A stretch of 64,000 nucleotides of DNA from Candidatus Poribacteria bacterium (GTDB lineage Bacteria > Poribacteria > WGA-4E > WGA-3G), in NCBI GenBank assembly GCA_022827625.1, contig JAJEIE010000009.1:62001-126000 (forward strand), read 5' to 3'. A program made the translations under genes and the position numbers. The notes under the pieces were generated by a model that made no database searches, was not told where the DNA came from, and worked only from the letters and a program-made list of their open reading frames with translations. Below are positions 7,964 through 16,847 of the stretch, piece by piece. Each line of letters opens with the position of its first letter. Position 1 is the first letter of the stretch.

Positions 7964-9883
7964 GTGCAAAGGCGTGAGTGTGAACAGGAAATCGGGGAGC
8001 GGACAGGGGAACTCGCCCAGAAAAAAGAAGAACTAGCTGAACTCCAAGTTCAATTCAACGCACTCGCTAAAACCAAACCGGAAACGGTATCAGACACATC
8101 CGTTGAAGAAACTTGGATCGGATGGTGGAAACAACGGGGGCGAGCGCGTCGTGAATTAGACCCAGCACCTATTCACTCATTATCTAATGACTCTGACCTC
8201 GAAGCTGTTGAGGAATTACCCAATGACTCACTCAACCAACATCTTGATGCAGAAATTGAGGAACTAATTCACCGAAAAGAGGTCCTACACCAAGAAATCA
8301 GGCAGAAAAATCAAGAATTAACACGTACACAAGAAGAATTTGCTGGACTGCAAGTCCAGTTGCAAGCACCAACGGAAACCGAATTAATCTCGCCACCCGA
8401 AGCTAGCACTCAGGCATCGGTCAATTGGCTTAATCGCTTATCTGCATTCTTTTCTCCTCGCCTCGTTGCCCTTATCGTTACGATTATCCTTAGTCTTCTG
8501 GTTGGTTATCTCTTTATTTTTTATGCTTCAGCTATTGATAAAGCTTTTTTCTTAAACGAAGATGCAATAAACAAAGAAATAAATGAAGATACAACTTATG
8601 GAGGTGGAATACGGGATATTGTTAACCCTAACGCTTTTAAAATATCCCAAGATAGGAGTTTACCTTTCCTTCTCTTCATCCTTCTTTTTCCTTCAGTCTT
8701 CTTAGCTTTTGCTCTTGCTCTTGATTATTTTTGGGAAAATGGAAAGAAGAGGTGGACATTTCTGCTCGCATTTCTCACTTTGCTGTTTGATGTACTACTT
8801 GGAATCCATATTTCGCGAAAGATACATCTGGCAGAACATGAAATTAAGAAATGGGATTCCCAGTATACTGAGAAGGTTTGGACTTTATTTGAACTTAACA
8901 CTATGCTTGAGGTCTTAACAGTCATTTTTTGTGGTTTCATGGTTTCACTTCTCGTCAGCATTTTGTTTCATGTTACCCGCAAACGATGGGAACAAGTAAA
9001 GCCTCGCCAACACCAATCTGTAGAAGGACTGATGCGTGATGCCCATATAAAATCTGAAAAGACAGAACGCGAAGCACAGATCGCTGTAGTGCAAACCAAA
9101 ATTGATAATCTAAGAAACGAGATTAAACTTCTTAAGGAGAAAGCTTTAACTACGGAACAGAAAATTGGCGAATATCAAACTAAAGTGGAAGTGTTTTCAA
9201 GGCAACAACAAGAAGTTGAAATTATATCTGTAAGGTTGCCAATTGAGACTCAAATTGCTGTGTTGAATGCTGAAATTGATAACTTGCAAAATGAGATCGA
9301 AACGCTTACTGAGAAGATGACAACCATTCAGCAGAAGATTGACGAATTGTCAAAGCAACAACGGGCAGTTGAAATCGAAACCACAAGGCTGCCAATTGAG
9401 ACTCAAATTGCTGTGTTGAATGCTGAAATTGATAACTTACAAAATGAGATTGAAACGCTCACTAAGCAGATGATAACTGCTCAGCAGAAGATTGATGAGT
9501 TTTTGAAGCAACAACGAGCGGCTGAGATTGAAGCTATAAGGTTGCCAATTGAGACTCAAATTGCTGTGTTGAATGCTGAAATTGATAACTTACAAAATGA
9601 AATTAATCAATTTGCTGAAAACGGATCTGCTCTTGAAAAGAAAATCAAGACGAACGAAGAAAAAATTGAAGAACTGCTACATCAACGAAACGAACGTGTG
9701 ATTAACCTTAGTAAGATGCAGGCACAAGTCCGCCAATTCTTAAATGGGTGGTTGCGCTTTATTGCTCACAGCACGGACAAGGAAACTGATGCATCCGATC
9801 AAATTGAGGAAATCAACCAAATCGCAGAGGACACGCTTGACCAATATTACCAAAATTCACCGGATTATTTTTCTCAAACTTAA
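7964..9883 (+). CDS. Coiled-coil membrane protein, C-terminal part of the frameshifted nuclease-like gene
   Basis: A GTG at 7964 opens 639 codons, but the coiled-coil register continues directly from the preceding frame, so the GTG is probably not a true start. The order is: coiled coil (GELAQKKEELAELQVQF); four predicted membrane helices near 8461-8530, 8655-8735, 8755-8815 and 8900-8975; then a cytoplasmic-type coiled coil containing tandem 51-residue repeats (RLPIETQIAVLNAEIDN units). The C-terminus is acidic. I do not recognise the family. With the N-terminal nuclease-like domain the full product would be about 1020 residues: a DNA- or RNA-cleaving domain tethered to the membrane by coiled coils. 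Confidence 0.6.
   Translation: MQRRECEQEIGERTGELAQKKEELAELQVQFNALAKTKPETVSDTSVEETWIGWWKQRGRARRELDPAPIHSLSNDSDLEAVEELPNDSLNQHLDAEIEELIHRKEVLHQEIRQKNQELTRTQEEFAGLQVQLQAPTETELISPPEASTQASVNWLNRLSAFFSPRLVALIVTIILSLLVGYLFIFYASAIDKAFFLNEDAINKEINEDTTYGGGIRDIVNPNAFKISQDRSLPFLLFILLFPSVFLAFALALDYFWENGKKRWTFLLAFLTLLFDVLLGIHISRKIHLAEHEIKKWDSQYTEKVWTLFELNTMLEVLTVIFCGFMVSLLVSILFHVTRKRWEQVKPRQHQSVEGLMRDAHIKSEKTEREAQIAVVQTKIDNLRNEIKLLKEKALTTEQKIGEYQTKVEVFSRQQQEVEIISVRLPIETQIAVLNAEIDNLQNEIETLTEKMTTIQQKIDELSKQQRAVEIETTRLPIETQIAVLNAEIDNLQNEIETLTKQMITAQQKIDEFLKQQRAAEIEAIRLPIETQIAVLNAEIDNLQNEINQFAENGSALEKKIKTNEEKIEELLHQRNERVINLSKMQAQVRQFLNGWLRFIAHSTDKETDASDQIEEINQIAEDTLDQYYQNSPDYFSQT
9081..9610 (+). repeat. 153-bp coding tandem repeat (51 residues per unit)
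   Basis: The unit beginning AGGTTGCCAATTGAGACTC starts at 9233, 9386 and 9539, a constant 153-bp period. A more diverged unit precedes it. The last copy is partial. Each unit encodes one coiled-coil segment and keeps frame, so copy number could vary without breaking the gene. Confidence 0.85.
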
Positions 9884-9953
9884 TTTAATAACGTTATAGG
9901 ATCAGTTCCGTACATTATTTCTATTGCAAAACAATTTCTCTGAAGGAGTTTAT

Positions 9954-10841
9954 ATGAAAAAAATAAAAATCTTAGGAACCATTTTTGTTGCTTTTTTGAT
10001 TTTAATGGTAGGTTGTGGCGGATGTTCAGACCCATCTCCACAGACTACTCGCCCTAAGCCTAAGCCCATGAATATCATTGTTATTCTTGACACCTCAGAT
10101 CGAATTTCTAATCGTGAGAATCCCATTCAAATTAAAAGAGATATCGTGATTGCTAAAGGTATCACTAACCTTTACTATGAGCATGTTCTTCGACAGAGAG
10201 GAGATTGGCGTAACCGAATCGCTTTTGTTGTTCCGCCTCAATTTGGTGCCGCTAAAATTCCATCGGAAATCGTAAGACAATTGGAAATTTGGCCCACGAT
10301 AGCGGATGAACGTGCCGGACGTAAGAGATTAGATGAAATGAAAAAAAAATTAGATGATGCAATTGATGAATTGTATCAAGAGTTGGGTAACACACAGGCA
10401 GCCTTTTTTACTGGATCAGATATTTGGAGTTGGTTTCGGGACAGCGCGGAAGTCTATCTAAAACCTAATGCTCGTAACTACGTTATTTGCCTTTCTGATG
10501 GTTATCTCGATTTTAATCGTAGTATTCAGATCGAACGACCTGAGAGAACCTATATCTCCTATCGGGAAGTTGCCAAATTGCGCGAAACTCCAAACTGGAA
10601 ATCGAAGTTTCACACCGAAGGACATGGCTTGTTAGGAATCGAAAAAGATTTCAGTGGCTATGGTGTAAGGTTCTTGATGGTCGAAATCAAACATCGACAT
10701 ATGCTTGATTTCGAGATTGTTAAAGAATATTGGCGAACATGGTTAAAGTCAATGGGAATTGCAGATTCTCAATTCTTGCCTACACAGGATGTTCCAGAAA
10801 TTGTCATAGAGAAGATTAAAGAATTCATTTCGACAGAGTAA
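9954..10841 (+). CDS. Lipoprotein with a von Willebrand A-like domain
   Basis: ATG 9954 is chosen over an upstream TTG because AAGGAG sits five bases before it and the N-terminus then makes a proper lipoprotein signal (MKKIKILG, hydrophobic core, LMVGC). The mature protein, about 275 residues, begins with a proline/lysine linker and then MNIIVILDTSDRIS, a VWA-like first strand with Asp-x-Ser. YVICLSDGYLDF resembles the later strand carrying the conserved Asp. The metal site is therefore not fully canonical. It follows the membrane coiled-coil gene by 70 bases and leads a small gene by four bases, so the three may form one operon. Function is unknown. Confidence 0.7.
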   Translation: MKKIKILGTIFVAFLILMVGCGGCSDPSPQTTRPKPKPMNIIVILDTSDRISNRENPIQIKRDIVIAKGITNLYYEHVLRQRGDWRNRIAFVVPPQFGAAKIPSEIVRQLEIWPTIADERAGRKRLDEMKKKLDDAIDELYQELGNTQAAFFTGSDIWSWFRDSAEVYLKPNARNYVICLSDGYLDFNRSIQIERPERTYISYREVAKLRETPNWKSKFHTEGHGLLGIEKDFSGYGVRFLMVEIKHRHMLDFEIVKEYWRTWLKSMGIADSQFLPTQDVPEIVIEKIKEFISTE

Positions 10842-10845
10842 TATC

Positions 10846-11040
10846 GTGAATATCCAAACAATACTTGGTAGAAAGATGAAAGAACTCCGCCACTCCGATC
10901 CTGAGTTTCACGCAATTTTGGATAAAATCCTTCAAGACAAAAGCAGTAAAGGCGATTACACCATCGACCGACACAAACTGCCTGAACCGGATATCAAAGC
11001 GATTCTCAAAGAAGTTCAGCAGGCACGGGAGCAAAAATAG
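10846..11040 (+). CDS. Small hypothetical protein, 64 residues
   Basis: The GTG start lies four bases after the preceding stop, suggesting coupling; ATG 10876 is an alternative giving 54 residues. The product is charged and helical (KMKELRHSDPEFHAILDKIL), with no membrane segment, signal or recognised domain. Its tight spacing to the VWA-like lipoprotein is the main argument that it is real. Confidence 0.5.
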   Translation: MNIQTILGRKMKELRHSDPEFHAILDKILQDKSSKGDYTIDRHKLPEPDIKAILKEVQQAREQK

Positions 11041-11358
11041 AGAACGGGAGTCATTGAACCCATTCACATAATGAATTGGCACCTCACGCCCCAGAGAAAG
11101 GTGAAGAGAAATGGCACCCTTAAAAATCAACTTCGATAAAGGCCCCTCGTCTTACAAAACATCCCGGAGACACTTTAATCTCAGCTGCTGGACCTTCGAT
11201 GAAGCGAATGCACGTTTACCTTCATATCTGCCTCGGCATCTCTACAATATATTTCCTGCATCGAGCCTTCAAAGAACAACGCGAATACTAACAACACGAA
11301 ACCCTTTTTTGAACACAGTTCTGTCACGCTTAAAATGATGCGTATCTGATTTGGAATA

Positions 11359-11385
11359 GGGCGAGGAGACCGTGCCCCTACGAGG
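11359..11385 (+). repeat. CCTACGA-tailed hairpin element 1
   Basis: GGGCGAGG, loop AGA, CCGTGCCC, then CTACGAGG. Stem of eight pairs with one A-G mismatch and one G-T pair. Confidence 0.6.
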
Positions 11386-11440
11386 AAATAATACCTGTCA
11401 AAATAACATTGACACAGCAACAGAAGCATCCATTTCAGGA

Positions 11441-11470
11441 CCGAGCAAGGCAATCTTGCTCCTACGATGA
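11441..11470 (+). repeat. CCTACGA-tailed hairpin element 2
   Basis: GAGCAAG, loop GCAAT, CTTGCTC, then CTACGATG. The seven-pair stem is perfect and its sequence is unrelated to element 1. Confidence 0.65.
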
Positions 11471-11586
11471 ACATATCCCGAAACGAAATCCAAAAATATT
11501 AATGAAAATTCACACAAATTGCAACAAACCCTACAAAATAGCGTTTTATTCTACATCACGATATGATTAAACCTGTACACACGAAA

Positions 11587-12501
11587 ATGAAAATTCGACA
11601 CTTAAAACACTGCCTGCTAATCCTCTGCATTAACTTAACCATAGGCATAGGCTGCACAACAGAAAACACCACCAACCCCGTAGACCCAATAGAAAGCACC
11701 GAGGTCGTCCTTGAAAACCATCAACTCACCCAAGACGAAACGTGGACACCTGAGAAGACCTACATCGTGAAAGGCACGCTGGAGATTCCACAGAATGTAA
11801 CCCTCAATATCCAACCCGGCACCACAGTCAAATTTGGACGAAATGCCCTGCTGACAGTGAGAGGTATTCTAAAGGTCGGAACCCCGTTAGCACAAGAAGA
11901 AGTAACCCAACTTGTCCATCTCACATCGGAGAACATCAAACCAGCACCCGCGGATTGGAACGGTATTCTTTTCGATCACACACACGATTTAGAAAGCTTC
12001 ATCAGAGGCGCGATCATCGAGTATGCCACAACCGCACTCGACATCAAAACAACCTCGCCGACTGTGGCGGCATGCACACTGCGTCTGAACGAAATCGCCA
12101 TCGCTTTAGATGGCAGCGACGCGCAGATCCAACACAACGATATTCTTGACAATAACACCGGTATCAGAACCATCGGTCGCCAAACACGTCCACAGATCGA
12201 AAAAAACAATATCACCAAAAACGAGATCGGCATCTTCTGTGAAAATGTCCAGTCTATCATCCAAAACAACAATCTGAATGCAAACATCTTTGCACTCCGC
12301 CTAAATGTAAAGTTCAACCTGATAGCGAGCAACAATTGGTGGGGCAATTCAGACGCTACGGAAATAGCCAATGGCATCATAGATGCCGCCGATCGAGAGT
12401 TAATTACCAAACAAGTTGGAACCGTCTATTACGAACCATTCATAGACGAACGAATTGCCGATGCAGGTTTCCCTTATTCTACACTCCTCACAGGGTTATA
12501 A
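11587..12501 (+). CDS. Lipoprotein with right-handed parallel beta-helix
   Basis: From ATG 11587 the product is 304 residues with a lipoprotein signal ending in TIGIGC; ATG 11563 would add eight residues. The mature part has a TPEKTYIVKGTLEIP segment followed by short repeating strands with Asn/Ile ladders (IQHNDILDNNTGIRTIG, IEKNNITKNEIGIFC, IIQNNNLNANIFALRL) and ends in NNWWGN, a common signature of secreted right-handed beta-helix proteins. Such proteins are often carbohydrate-active or structural, but no catalytic residues can be assigned. It is likely anchored in the outer membrane or periplasm. Confidence 0.75.
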   Translation: MKIRHLKHCLLILCINLTIGIGCTTENTTNPVDPIESTEVVLENHQLTQDETWTPEKTYIVKGTLEIPQNVTLNIQPGTTVKFGRNALLTVRGILKVGTPLAQEEVTQLVHLTSENIKPAPADWNGILFDHTHDLESFIRGAIIEYATTALDIKTTSPTVAACTLRLNEIAIALDGSDAQIQHNDILDNNTGIRTIGRQTRPQIEKNNITKNEIGIFCENVQSIIQNNNLNANIFALRLNVKFNLIASNNWWGNSDATEIANGIIDAADRELITKQVGTVYYEPFIDERIADAGFPYSTLLTGL

Positions 12502-12504
12502 AAT

Positions 12505-12627
12505 GGTTGTCCGTTGTTGGTAAAAGGCTATTGGTAACAATTCGCCTCATTCTGGAGGACTCCAACACATAATGAATTGTTACAAAGCATCTCTTAACCG
12601 AAAACCAATAACTAATAACCACTAAAA
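12505..12627 (+). repeat. Heptamer-phased repeat pair before the glycosyltransferase
   Basis: Two arms (about 12505-12543 and 12597-12626) read in seven-base steps: TTGTCCG-TTGTTGG-TAAAAGG-CTATTGG and later TAACCGA-AAACCAA-TAACTAA-TAACCAC. They are roughly inverted copies (TATTGGT against ACCAATA). The second arm ends just before the ribosome-binding site at 12629. Confidence 0.65.
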
Positions 12628-12642
12628 AAGGAGGCATTACCG

Positions 12643-13848
12643 ATGAAACGTACAATCCTGAACGTCTCACAAAATTACCATGTTCGCGGTGGTTCTGACC
12701 GGTACTTCTTCACCCTCGCTGAGCTGTTACGAAAGCACGGACACCGAGTTGTCCCATTTACAGCAGCGAGTCCTAATAACGAGCCGTCTGAATGGGAAAA
12801 CTATTTCCCAAGAGGTGCGGACTTCGAGCAGCCCGGCGCAGGAGACTTACTCCGTTTTTTGTATTCACACGATGCCGTTAAATCAATCCGACGGCTGTTA
12901 AAGGACACAGATATCAACCTCGCACACTTCCATATCTATTACGGTAAACTCACCGCCTCAATCTTGGAAGTCCTCAAAAGAGACGGAATTCCGCTTATTC
13001 AGACGTTACACGAGTACAAGCTGACCTGTCCCGTCTACAGCCATCTCTCAAACGACCAGATCTGTGAGGCGTGCGAAGGCAAACACTTTTGGCGCGCACT
13101 TCCAAAGCGATGCAATAGAGGCTCACTCGCCCGCACGGCGTTGAGTGTTACCGAGTCTTACGTCTCCAAGATGCTCGGTGCCGTTAAGAAATTTGACCAT
13201 TTCATCTCAGTCTCCCATTTCCTCCGAAAAAAGATGATCTCACACGGCATGCCTGAAGATAAAATCTCGACCGTTCACAATTTCGTCGATGTCTCCGACA
13301 TCACTCCGAACTTCTCCGAAGGGGATTATATTCTCTATTTCGGACGGGTGCATCGGAGCAAAGGCATCCTGACGCTTATAGAAGCAGCCGTCCCACTGAC
13401 GGACGTTCCGATCTATATCGTTGGTGACGGTGAAGCGATGTCAGAAGTCCAACAGATCATCGAACAAAACGGATGCAAACATATCCACCTTCTCGGCTTT
13501 AAGCAGGGCGACGAACTCCGCGAACTCATTCGGAACAGCATCTGTACAGTCCTACCCTCAGAGTGGTACGAAAACTGTCCAATGTCCGTCTTAGAATCTT
13601 ATGCTTACGGTAAGCCCGTCATCGGTGCCGATATCGGTGGAATTCCAGAACTCATCGTAGACAGCGTTGACGGATTCCTCGTCCCATCGGGTGAACCAGA
13701 AACACTACGAGACCGGCTACTGTGGATGTTCGCGCATAAAGACGATGCCGCAGAAATGGGACGCATCGGTCGCTACAAAATGGAAACGGAATTTAACGCC
13801 GACATTCACTATGAAAGAATTATGAATGTCTATCAACAATTTTTATAA
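12643..13848 (+). CDS. Glycosyltransferase family 4 protein
   Basis: A 401-residue GT-B enzyme, probably adding a sugar from a nucleotide donor to a surface polysaccharide. The N-terminal HVRGGSDRYFF motif is typical of GT4 acceptor domains. The C-terminal domain has ILYFGRVHRSKGILTLIEA and the Glu-x7-Glu donor-site motif in SEWYENCPMSVLESY. The start has AAGGAGG ten bases upstream. Specificity cannot be read from sequence. It stands apart from the main polysaccharide locus, but the preceding intergenic repeat type is shared with that locus. Confidence 0.9.
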   Translation: MKRTILNVSQNYHVRGGSDRYFFTLAELLRKHGHRVVPFTAASPNNEPSEWENYFPRGADFEQPGAGDLLRFLYSHDAVKSIRRLLKDTDINLAHFHIYYGKLTASILEVLKRDGIPLIQTLHEYKLTCPVYSHLSNDQICEACEGKHFWRALPKRCNRGSLARTALSVTESYVSKMLGAVKKFDHFISVSHFLRKKMISHGMPEDKISTVHNFVDVSDITPNFSEGDYILYFGRVHRSKGILTLIEAAVPLTDVPIYIVGDGEAMSEVQQIIEQNGCKHIHLLGFKQGDELRELIRNSICTVLPSEWYENCPMSVLESYAYGKPVIGADIGGIPELIVDSVDGFLVPSGEPETLRDRLLWMFAHKDDAAEMGRIGRYKMETEFNADIHYERIMNVYQQFL

Positions 13849-13923
13849 ACGCTGCCTCCGCGTTTCAACGCGATAAGTCAAGAATCGGATGACCTGAAAA
13901 AATCAAGGATAAGTAAGAAATTT

Positions 13924-13952
13924 TTGAAAATCAAGAGAAAATATGGTATAAT
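13924..13952 (+). promoter_or_regulatory. Sigma-70-type promoter for the lamin-tail lipoprotein
   Basis: TTGAAA (13924-13929), 17 bases, TATAAT (13947-13952). The gene starts 143 bases downstream, leaving a long leader. Confidence 0.65.
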
Positions 13953-14094
13953 TCATAGTGGGCTGTATGTTAGGATAATATCGCCCAAAGTGGATAGACC
14001 CCGTCGCTTTAACACCTGACAAATAGATATTTAATTTGTTGTAAACCTTGCAATTTACAATCTAAAATTTTCTTAAAATTAAGGAGCATTAAGA

Positions 14095-14721
14095 ATGCCA
14101 ACATCTCGAATACTTTTAATTCTGATTTTACTTGGCTGTGTTGCCTTTATATCCTGCGAACGCGTGCAGAACGTAGTGGGAGTCATGCCGGATGAGGGCG
14201 CGATAGAAAAGCCCGGTGATACAATGGAAGAACCCGGCGATACGATGGATATGACAGGTATGGATGAGGCACCTATGACAGGTCCCGCTGTTGTTATTAA
14301 CGAACTGATGGCAGATAACGACAATATCATTGCTGACCCACAAGGCGATTACGACGACTGGCTCGAGTTGCACAACCGTACCGATAGTCCTGTGACGCTC
14401 ACCGGAATGTATCTCAGTGACAAAGAAGACGAACCTACGAAATGGGCATTTCCTGAAAACACCGAAATTCCAGCAAATGGGTATTTGATCGTCTGGTTGG
14501 ATGAAGACGTAGATGATCCAGAAGGACTGCATGCTGATTTCAAGCTGTCTAAAGGGGGGGAAGCCGCCTTACTTGTAGATACCGATGCAAACGGGAATGC
14601 AGTGCTCGATAGCATTATTTTTCAAGAACAAGAGACAGATGTTGCTTTTGGACGCCTACCCGATGGTACCGGCGATTTCCAAATGGTACAGGCAACACCC
14701 GGGGCACCAAACATGCAATAA
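14095..14721 (+). CDS. Lipoprotein with lamin-tail (LTD) domain
   Basis: The 208-residue product has a short lipoprotein signal ending in FISC. A Met/Asp/Gly/Glu-rich linker (about 35-60) follows, then an LTD domain from VVINELMADN through DYDDWLELHN and LSKGGEAALLVD to FGRLPDGTG, with the final ATPGAPN typical of these domains. Bacterial LTD domains are usually found on secreted or surface proteins and are thought to mediate binding. ATG 14095 follows AAGGAG. The upstream promoter is clear and no partner overlaps, so it is probably monocistronic. Confidence 0.85.
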   Translation: MPTSRILLILILLGCVAFISCERVQNVVGVMPDEGAIEKPGDTMEEPGDTMDMTGMDEAPMTGPAVVINELMADNDNIIADPQGDYDDWLELHNRTDSPVTLTGMYLSDKEDEPTKWAFPENTEIPANGYLIVWLDEDVDDPEGLHADFKLSKGGEAALLVDTDANGNAVLDSIIFQEQETDVAFGRLPDGTGDFQMVQATPGAPNMQ

Positions 14722-14899
14722 CTTACTAAAGTATCGGATCCGCCGCGTGGGGTTGTAGATTGGTGATTTAGCGCAGATTTTAATGTGCAATGAACACACC
14801 ACTACAACTTACGCGGCATTCGGAATTTATACAACATTTAAAAAACACCTCATTTAATGCAGGAATGCCCATTAGTCCAAACACAGGAGTGGCAATTTC

Positions 14900-16834
14900 T
14901 TGAGATTTCTCACACATACCGAGTCAACGTACACACAGTTTAAAAGACAAAATATACGACTTGCCCAAGTTGCCAGTCTGATTTTTTTGGCATCGGTGCT
15001 CTTTTTAGCACCACACCCGATAGCAACCGCACAGACCGTCCAGATTCCAGATGCTAACCTGCGTACGCTTCTTGAATTAACATTAGATAAAGAGGTAGGA
15101 GCCGATATAACCCCAGCGGATATGGCAAGTTTGAAGCTGCTGCAAAACGGATGTCATTTTTTGACGTTATCGGAAAAAGGCGTGTGGTGGGTACCAGAAC
15201 GATGGATATGTCAGCCTACAGACGATACATTCGCCTACAGCATTGAAGATTTAACAGGTCTTGAATATGCAACAAATCTGACAGAACTGCATCTCGGTCG
15301 TAATCAGATAACTGATATCTCCCCCCTCAAAGACCTGACAAACTTGACACATCTTTCCCTTATAAACAACCGAGTTTCAGATGTATCACCACTCAAAAAT
15401 TTGACAAATCTGATAGAACTGGATCTTCTTGACAACCGGATATCCGACGTATCATCACTCGAAAATTTGACAAACTTGACACACCTTTCCCTTAGAAGCA
15501 ACCAAATATCGGATATATCATTACTTAAAAATTTGACAAATCTGACTTATTTCTCTCTTAGAGAAAACCAAACATCAGATATATCCTCGCTCGAAAATTT
15601 GACAAACCTCACATACCTGCATATTGGCTTTAACTATAGGATATCCGACGTATCTCCGCTCGAAAATTTGACAAACTTGATACATTTGCAATTAGATCAT
15701 AATCTCATATCGGATGTGTCCGCGCTCAGAAACTTGACGAACCTAAAACACTTAGATGCTTCCGATAACAAATTACCCGATCTTTCTCCACTCAAAGATC
15801 TGGAAAAACTTGTATGGCTTGACCTCGACACCAACGCAGGATTGGATATATCCACTCTCAAAGATTTGACAAATCTGAGGCATTTAGACCTCCACGACAA
15901 TGAATTATCGGATCTTTCCGTACTCAGAAATTTAACAAAACTCATATCACTTGACCTCGACGACAACGCAATATCAGATATTTCGCCCCTCACCGGTTTA
16001 ACAAACCTGAATGTGTTAGACCTTAGTGGCAACCAGATATCAGATGTCTCGCCTCTCAAAAATTTGACAAACCTGAAAACACTAAACCTTAACAACAATC
16101 AGATAGCAGATTTTTCTCCAATCGCTGGATTAATAGGGAATTTGGAAAAATATAGTAATCGGAATCAAACAACTCCGGCTCTCAATGCAGACGTGAATCG
16201 CGATAGCATTGTAAATGTAACAGACCTTGTTTTAGTCGCCCTCAACTATCGCAATCCCGATTTTGCGGCTTCCGCTGATTTCGATGTCTATCCGGATGTC
16301 AACAGTGATGGGGTCGTGGATATCAAAGATATCCTCGATGTCGCCGCGGAGATAGACGCTACCGTAGCCGCGCCGGCACTTAGAAAAAATTCAAGGGAAA
16401 TACACAATCTAACTGCCAGGAACCTCAAGCAGTGGATACGACTCGCAAAACAACTGGATATGGAAAAATCACACAGCCAAAAAGGGATTACTGTTTTGGA
16501 ACGACTCTTAGAAGCCTTAATCTCCACAGAGAGGCTACCACAAGAGACTGCACTGCTGGCGAATTATCCTAATCCCTTCAATCCTGAGACGTGGATACCC
16601 TATCAACTCGCAGAACCCGCCGCAGTGAGTGTTTCTATCTATGCTGCCGATGGAAAACTCGTTCGGACGTTAGTGTTAGGGTATTCGGCTGTGGGTGTGT
16701 ATCATAGCAAATCTCGTGCCGCATATTGGGATGGCAAGAATGAATTAGGTGAGTCTGTGGCAAGCGGTGTTTATTTTTACGCACTTACTGCCGGGGATTT
16801 CACGGCTACAAGAAAAATGATTATTGAAAAATAA
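14900..16834 (+). CDS. Secreted LRR-dockerin protein A (13 leucine-rich repeats)
   Basis: A 644-residue surface or secreted protein. A TTG start with AGGAG upstream gives a signal peptide ending near ATAQT. Next come a cap region (VQIPDANLRTLLELTL), 13 internalin-type 22-residue LRRs (about 108-415, NLTNLTHLSL units), two calcium-loop dockerin-like repeats (DVNRDSIVNVTDL and DVNSDGVVDIKDI, about 432-488) and a 93-residue C-terminal domain starting LLANYPNPFNPETWIP (552). That domain resembles the FlgD-like/type IX sorting domains of other phyla. The role is likely protein or glycan binding at the cell surface. It heads a tandem of three paralogues and stops 14 bases before the next start. Confidence 0.88.
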   Translation: MRFLTHTESTYTQFKRQNIRLAQVASLIFLASVLFLAPHPIATAQTVQIPDANLRTLLELTLDKEVGADITPADMASLKLLQNGCHFLTLSEKGVWWVPERWICQPTDDTFAYSIEDLTGLEYATNLTELHLGRNQITDISPLKDLTNLTHLSLINNRVSDVSPLKNLTNLIELDLLDNRISDVSSLENLTNLTHLSLRSNQISDISLLKNLTNLTYFSLRENQTSDISSLENLTNLTYLHIGFNYRISDVSPLENLTNLIHLQLDHNLISDVSALRNLTNLKHLDASDNKLPDLSPLKDLEKLVWLDLDTNAGLDISTLKDLTNLRHLDLHDNELSDLSVLRNLTKLISLDLDDNAISDISPLTGLTNLNVLDLSGNQISDVSPLKNLTNLKTLNLNNNQIADFSPIAGLIGNLEKYSNRNQTTPALNADVNRDSIVNVTDLVLVALNYRNPDFAASADFDVYPDVNSDGVVDIKDILDVAAEIDATVAAPALRKNSREIHNLTARNLKQWIRLAKQLDMEKSHSQKGITVLERLLEALISTERLPQETALLANYPNPFNPETWIPYQLAEPAAVSVSIYAADGKLVRTLVLGYSAVGVYHSKSRAAYWDGKNELGESVASGVYFYALTAGDFTATRKMIIEK

Positions 16835-16847
16835 GGAGTATGAATTC

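Larger units (their letters stand above)
11041..11586. other. Gap without a supported gene, contains two hairpin repeats
   Basis: A 75-codon open frame at 11111-11338 lacks any domain or convincing ribosome-binding site and is not called. The stretch holds two members of the CCTACGA-tailed hairpin family at 11359-11385 and 11441-11470. Confidence 0.5.

Noticed and set aside
11111-11338. 75-codon open frame
   Set aside because: No domain, no convincing start signal; it abuts hairpin repeats and has no conserved look.
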